64,000 bases of DNA, from contig NZ_SMLC01000008.1 of NCBI RefSeq assembly GCF_004349245.1, positions 1 through 64,000 on the forward strand. Direction: 5' to 3'. The stretch's first letter is position 1. Every line of letters starts with the position of its first letter. Shown here piece after piece: positions 60,584-64,000 of this stretch. The notes beneath the pieces were generated by a model. It made no database searches. It saw nothing but the letters and a program-made list of their open reading frames with translations, and was not told where the DNA came from. The stretch comes from Actinomadura sp. 6K520 (lineage in GTDB: Bacteria; Actinomycetota; Actinomycetes; Streptosporangiales; Streptosporangiaceae). Both the position numbers and the translations under genes were made by a program.

Positions 60584-62818
60584 TCAGCGCGTCACGGGCT
60601 CAAGCGTCACGGGCACGCCGTTGAACACGGCGTTGCCGGACAGGGGGTCGATCTCCTGGTCGTCGGTGACGGCGTTCACGTTGACGCCCGCGTGGCGGTG
60701 GGCGACCTCCGTGCGGGTGCCGGGACGGTCGTGGCCCCAGCCGTGCGGGAGGCTGACGACGCCGGGCATGACGGTGTCGGTGGGTTCGGCGACGGCCTCG
60801 ACGGTGCCGGTGCGGGACGTGACGCGGACGCAGTCGCCGGTGGAGATGCCGAGGCGGTCGGCGTCGGCGGGGTTGAGCTGGAGCGTGCACGTGTTGGAGC
60901 CGCGCACGAGTTCGGGGACGTTGTGCAGCCAGCTGTTGTTGGAACGCAGGTGGCGGCGCCCGATCAGGAGCATTCCGGTGGGCGCGGGGTCGCGCAGGGC
61001 CGAGTGGAGGCGGTCCACGTCGGCGGCGAACGTGGACGGGCACAGCTCAACGCGTCCCGAGGTGGTGCAGAGGACCTCGTCCAGGCGCGGTTCCAGGGCG
61101 CCGAGGTCGAGGCCGTGCGGGTGTTCGGTGCGCAGCCGGGTGAGCGTGAGGCCGGACGGTTCGGCCCCGAAACCGTCGCCGTACGGGCCGAGGCGCAGCA
61201 TCATGTCGAGGCGCTGCTCGGTCGGGGTGCCGCCGTCGAGCATCTTGCGCAGTTCGCCGGGGTCGCGGCCGTGGACGGGCGAGCCCTCGGCGGCGGCGGC
61301 CTTCGTGAGCGTCGTGTTGATGACCAGCTCGTCGAGGGCGGCGGGATCGCCGTCCGTGCCGGAGGCGAGCATGGCGAGGCGGGCCAGGATCTCCGACTCG
61401 CTGGGCCGCCCGTCCGGCAGCGGCACCGCCGGCGGGGAGAAGCGCGCGTAGTTGCGGACGGCGAGGCCGACCAGCGCGAGGTCGTAGTGCGGCGTCTGCA
61501 CGGGACGCGGCGGCGGCAGGACCACGTGCGCGTGCCGGGTCGTCTCGTTCAGGTAGGGGTCGACGCTGACCATGAACTCCAGGCCGGCGAGCGCGCGGTC
61601 GAGCCGGGCGGAGTTGGGGGCCGACAGCGCCGGGTTGCCGCCGATCGTGATCAGTGCCTTGACCTGGCCCTCGCCGGGCGTCTCCAGCTCGTCGACGAGG
61701 GTCGCGACGGGCAGTTCCCCGTTGACCTCGGGCAGCCCGCGGGCGCGGCTGCGCCACCGGCCGGTCGTGAACGGCCTCTTGCGCCGGTACACGGGCGCGT
61801 GGGCGGGACGCGGGAACATCGCGCCGCCGGGCCGGTCGAGGTTCCCCGTGAGGACGTTGAGGGCGTCCACGAGCCAGCTGTTGAGCGTCCCGTATGCCTG
61901 GGTGCAGGTGCCGATGCGCCCGTAGACGGCGGCGCGCCCGGCCGCGGCCAGCTCGCGGGCCGTCCGGCGGATCGTGCCGGCGGGGACGCCCGTGATCTCC
62001 GCGACGCGCTCGGGGGCGAAGTCGACGGCGAGGGCGCGCAGGTCGTCCAGGCCGTTGACGCGCCCGGCCAGGTGTTCCGGGGACGCGGTCAGGTCCTCGG
62101 CGAACAGCGTGTGGACGAGCGCCATCAGCAGGAACGCGTCCGTCCCGGGGCGGAGGAACAGGTGCTCGTCGGCGAGGGCGGCCGTCCGCGTGCGGCGGGG
62201 GTCGACCACGACGACCTTCCCGCCGCGCGCCCGGATCGCCTTGAGCCGGCCCGGGAAGTCCGGCGCCGAGCACAGGCTGCCGTTCGATTCGAGGGGGTTC
62301 GCGCCGAGCATGAGGAGATGGTCGGTGCGGTCCAGGTCCGGCACGGGGATCGCGAGGGGGTCGCCGAACATGTGCCCGCACGACACGTGCTTCGGCATCT
62401 GGTCGGCGGTGCTGGCCGTGAACAGGTTGCGGGTGCCGATGGCCTTGACGATCGCGCCCGCGTAGAGGGGACCGGCAAGCGAATGCGCGGTCGGGTTGCC
62501 GATGTAGACGGCGACGGAGTCCCGGCCGTGCTTCGCGATGACGGCGGACAGCTCGCGCCGGACGGTCTCGAACGCCTCGTCCCAGCCCACCTCGTCCCAG
62601 TCCGCCGCGGCGCTCCGGACGAGTGGCGCGGCCAGCCGGTCGGGGTCGCCGTCGAGACTGCCGAGAGTCGCGCCCTTGGGGCAGATGAACCCCTGGCTGA
62701 ACGGGTCCTTCCCGTCGCCCCGTACGCGGGTCACGGTTCCCGCGTCGTCAAGGGTGAGTTCGAGGCCGCACAGGGCTTCGCAGAGGGGACAGGTGCGGAA
62801 AGCCGTGCGGTCGCCCAT
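60584..62818 (-). CDS. Molybdopterin oxidoreductase (formate dehydrogenase/BisC-like)
   Basis: A 744-aa Mo-bisMGD enzyme. N-terminal 4Fe-4S motif C10, C13, C17, C46. C147 in HVSCGHMFG is a candidate Mo ligand. It ends with the dinucleotide-binding domain (SGDCVRVTSRTGTVE, PHGWGHDRPG). No Tat signal and no partner subunits nearby, so a cytoplasmic, possibly single-subunit enzyme. The substrate is unknown. Confidence 0.9.
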   Translation of the reverse strand: MGDRTAFRTCPLCEALCGLELTLDDAGTVTRVRGDGKDPFSQGFICPKGATLGSLDGDPDRLAAPLVRSAAADWDEVGWDEAFETVRRELSAVIAKHGRDSVAVYIGNPTAHSLAGPLYAGAIVKAIGTRNLFTASTADQMPKHVSCGHMFGDPLAIPVPDLDRTDHLLMLGANPLESNGSLCSAPDFPGRLKAIRARGGKVVVVDPRRTRTAALADEHLFLRPGTDAFLLMALVHTLFAEDLTASPEHLAGRVNGLDDLRALAVDFAPERVAEITGVPAGTIRRTARELAAAGRAAVYGRIGTCTQAYGTLNSWLVDALNVLTGNLDRPGGAMFPRPAHAPVYRRKRPFTTGRWRSRARGLPEVNGELPVATLVDELETPGEGQVKALITIGGNPALSAPNSARLDRALAGLEFMVSVDPYLNETTRHAHVVLPPPRPVQTPHYDLALVGLAVRNYARFSPPAVPLPDGRPSESEILARLAMLASGTDGDPAALDELVINTTLTKAAAAEGSPVHGRDPGELRKMLDGGTPTEQRLDMMLRLGPYGDGFGAEPSGLTLTRLRTEHPHGLDLGALEPRLDEVLCTTSGRVELCPSTFAADVDRLHSALRDPAPTGMLLIGRRHLRSNNSWLHNVPELVRGSNTCTLQLNPADADRLGISTGDCVRVTSRTGTVEAVAEPTDTVMPGVVSLPHGWGHDRPGTRTEVAHRHAGVNVNAVTDDQEIDPLSGNAVFNGVPVTLEPVTR

Positions 62819-62876
62819 CGGGACACTCCTCGTAAATAGTTCCTTTCCATCATGGCCTGTCCTGGCCTGGGGGCGC

Positions 62877-62895
62877 CATGACGCGAGACGTCATG
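62877..62895. promoter_or_regulatory. Inverted repeat between Mo-oxidoreductase and NfeD genes
   Basis: CATGACG and CGTCATG around CGAGA, in the 152-bp divergent promoter region. Operator candidate. Confidence 0.4.
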
Positions 62896-62970
62896 ACCGG
62901 GCATGGCCGAGACGTGGATTTTGGAGTTACCTTTGCGGGGAGGGCTTTCGGGCAGCCGTGAGGAGCTGCT

Positions 62971-63423
62971 ATGGAGTCGTGGGTCGTCTGGCTGGTCGTC
63001 GCCGCGCTGCTCGGAATCGCCGAGATCTTCACGCTCACGTTCGTGCTGGGCCTGCTGGCCGCCGCCGCCCTGGCGGCCGGCCTCGCCGGCGCGCTCGGTC
63101 TCCCCTTCGCCGCCCAGGTCGCGGTGTTCGCCATCGGTTCCGTCGCGGGGCTCGCCGTCGTCCGGCCCATCGCGCACCGCCATATCACCCGGCCGCCGCC
63201 GCTGCGCTCGGGCACCGCCGCGCTCGTCGGCCGCGAGGCGCTCACCCTCACCGAGGTGAACCGCCGCGGCGGGCGCGCCCTGATCGGCGGTGAGGAGTGG
63301 ACGGCCCGCCCCTACGACCCCGACCTGGTCATCCCGGCCGACGCCGTCGCCGACGTCCTCGCCATCGAAGGGGCGACCGCACTGCTCTATCCGGTCTCGT
63401 CCTCGAATGAGGGGCAGCCATGA
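62971..63423 (+). CDS. NfeD-family membrane protein
   Basis: A 150-aa short NfeD: two to three hydrophobic segments (WVVWLVVAALLGIAEIFTL), then an OB-fold tail (GTAALVGREALTLTEVNRRGG; GEEWTARPYD). NfeD proteins partner SPFH proteins in membrane microdomains, and the next gene encodes one, overlapping by ATGA. Confidence 0.9.
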   Translation: MESWVVWLVVAALLGIAEIFTLTFVLGLLAAAALAAGLAGALGLPFAAQVAVFAIGSVAGLAVVRPIAHRHITRPPPLRSGTAALVGREALTLTEVNRRGGRALIGGEEWTARPYDPDLVIPADAVADVLAIEGATALLYPVSSSNEGQP

Positions 63424-64000
63424 CCGACATCGCCGTCACCGTCCTCATCGCCCTGGCCGCCGGGCTGGCCCTGCTCGTCAGCGCGATGATGCGGGCCGTG
63501 TGGATCATCCCGCAGGCGCGGGCCCGCAACGTGGAGCGCCTCGGCCGCTACCACCGCACGCTCGAACCGGGCATCAGCTTCGTCATCCCGTTCGTCGACC
63601 GGGTGAAGACCAGCATCGACCTGCGCGAGCAGGTGGTCTCGTTCGGGGCGCAGCCGGTCATCACCGAGGACAACGTCGTCGTCCACATCGACACCGTGCT
63701 GTTCTTCCAGGTGACCGACCCGCGCGCCGCCGACTACGAGATCGTCGACTACATCAAGGCGATCGAGCAGCTCACCGCGACGACCCTCCGCAACGTCATC
63801 GGCACCCTGGACCTGGAGGCCACGCTGACCTCCCGCGACCGGATCAACACGGCGCTGCGCGGGGTGCTGGACGACGCGTCCGGCAAATGGGGCATCCGCG
63901 TCACCCGCGTGGAGATCAAGGCGATCGAGCCGCCGCCGTCCATCAAGGACGCGATGGAGAAGCAGATGCGCGCCGAGCGGGAGAAGCGCGCCGCGATCCT
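63420..64000 (+). CDS. SPFH/band-7 (stomatin-like) protein, cut by window end
   Basis: The first 193 residues are present; the gene runs off the window. An N-terminal membrane anchor (VLIALAAGLALLVSAMM) precedes the SPFH core (RARNVERLGRYHRTLEPGIS, VVHIDTVLFFQVTDPRAADYEI, KWGIRVTRVEIKAIEPP). Starts by ATGA overlap with NfeD. Probably scaffolds membrane microdomains. Confidence 0.93.
   Translation, partial: MTDIAVTVLIALAAGLALLVSAMMRAVWIIPQARARNVERLGRYHRTLEPGISFVIPFVDRVKTSIDLREQVVSFGAQPVITEDNVVVHIDTVLFFQVTDPRAADYEIVDYIKAIEQLTATTLRNVIGTLDLEATLTSRDRINTALRGVLDDASGKWGIRVTRVEIKAIEPPPSIKDAMEKQMRAEREKRAAI

Overview
The window is very GC-rich DNA from an actinomycete. Start codons are often GTG, and many neighbouring genes overlap by 4 nt (ATGA or GTGA). 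Lineage markers include a bldG-type anti-anti-sigma gene beside an ATP-binding anti-sigma gene and hppA, an XRE/DUF5753 regulator with DUF397 partners, and DUF2752 and DUF2231 proteins. The left-end order helicase, bldG, anti-sigma factor, hppA matches what I recall of Streptomyces coelicolor, so this part is probably conserved chromosome. A member of the Streptosporangiales (Actinomadura-like) would fit, but the genus is inference.

Layout. 1-24 kb is mostly core: an MrfA-like helicase, bldG and its partner, a K+-independent proton pyrophosphatase, a SixA-type phosphatase, a FUSC-like membrane protein, serB, an SDR/MFS/QueA-like operon, a GAF histidine kinase with its NarL-type regulator, a PP2C phosphatase, DUF2752 and RDD membrane proteins, an ABC ATPase, a TauE/SafE permease and a small gene behind a LexA-like box.

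24-50 kb is an accessory catabolic island. It holds an acetamidase/formamidase, a self-sufficient P450 (P450 fused to a flavin/2Fe-2S reductase), alcohol and aldehyde dehydrogenases and a quinone oxidoreductase. It also holds a deaminase-type amidohydrolase, a complete BMP-type (nucleoside-like) ABC importer, VOC and SnoaL proteins, a FAH-family hydrolase, a COG3964 amidohydrolase, an HpcH/HpaI aldolase and a cupin. An IclR regulator, a two-subunit Rieske oxygenase, a Dabb-VOC-VOC extradiol dioxygenase, a degenerate M20 protein and a TauD/TfdA oxygenase complete it. At least five of its promoter regions carry the same palindrome (core CGAGATGGTGTCTCG or close variants), so the scattered transcripts look like one regulon, most simply controlled by the IclR protein. 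The logic suggests import of a nitrogen-containing (hetero)aromatic compound, side-chain oxidation and deamination or amide hydrolysis, Rieske hydroxylation, extradiol ring opening, then FAH and aldolase steps to central metabolites. The substrate cannot be read from sequence.

50-60 kb is a patchwork: a kinase with exact 141-bp WD40 repeats, an MFS fragment, two RibD/DHFR-like genes, a Rieske-gene fragment, a 1-kb segment bounded by inverted repeats, an XRE/DUF397/ATPase cluster, and a lower-GC pair with a degenerate ImmA/IrrE domain. The end (59.5-64 kb) returns to ordinary genes: a DUF2231-Rieske protein, a molybdopterin oxidoreductase, NfeD, and an SPFH protein cut by the window edge. I saw no rRNA, tRNA, CRISPR array or intact insertion sequence.
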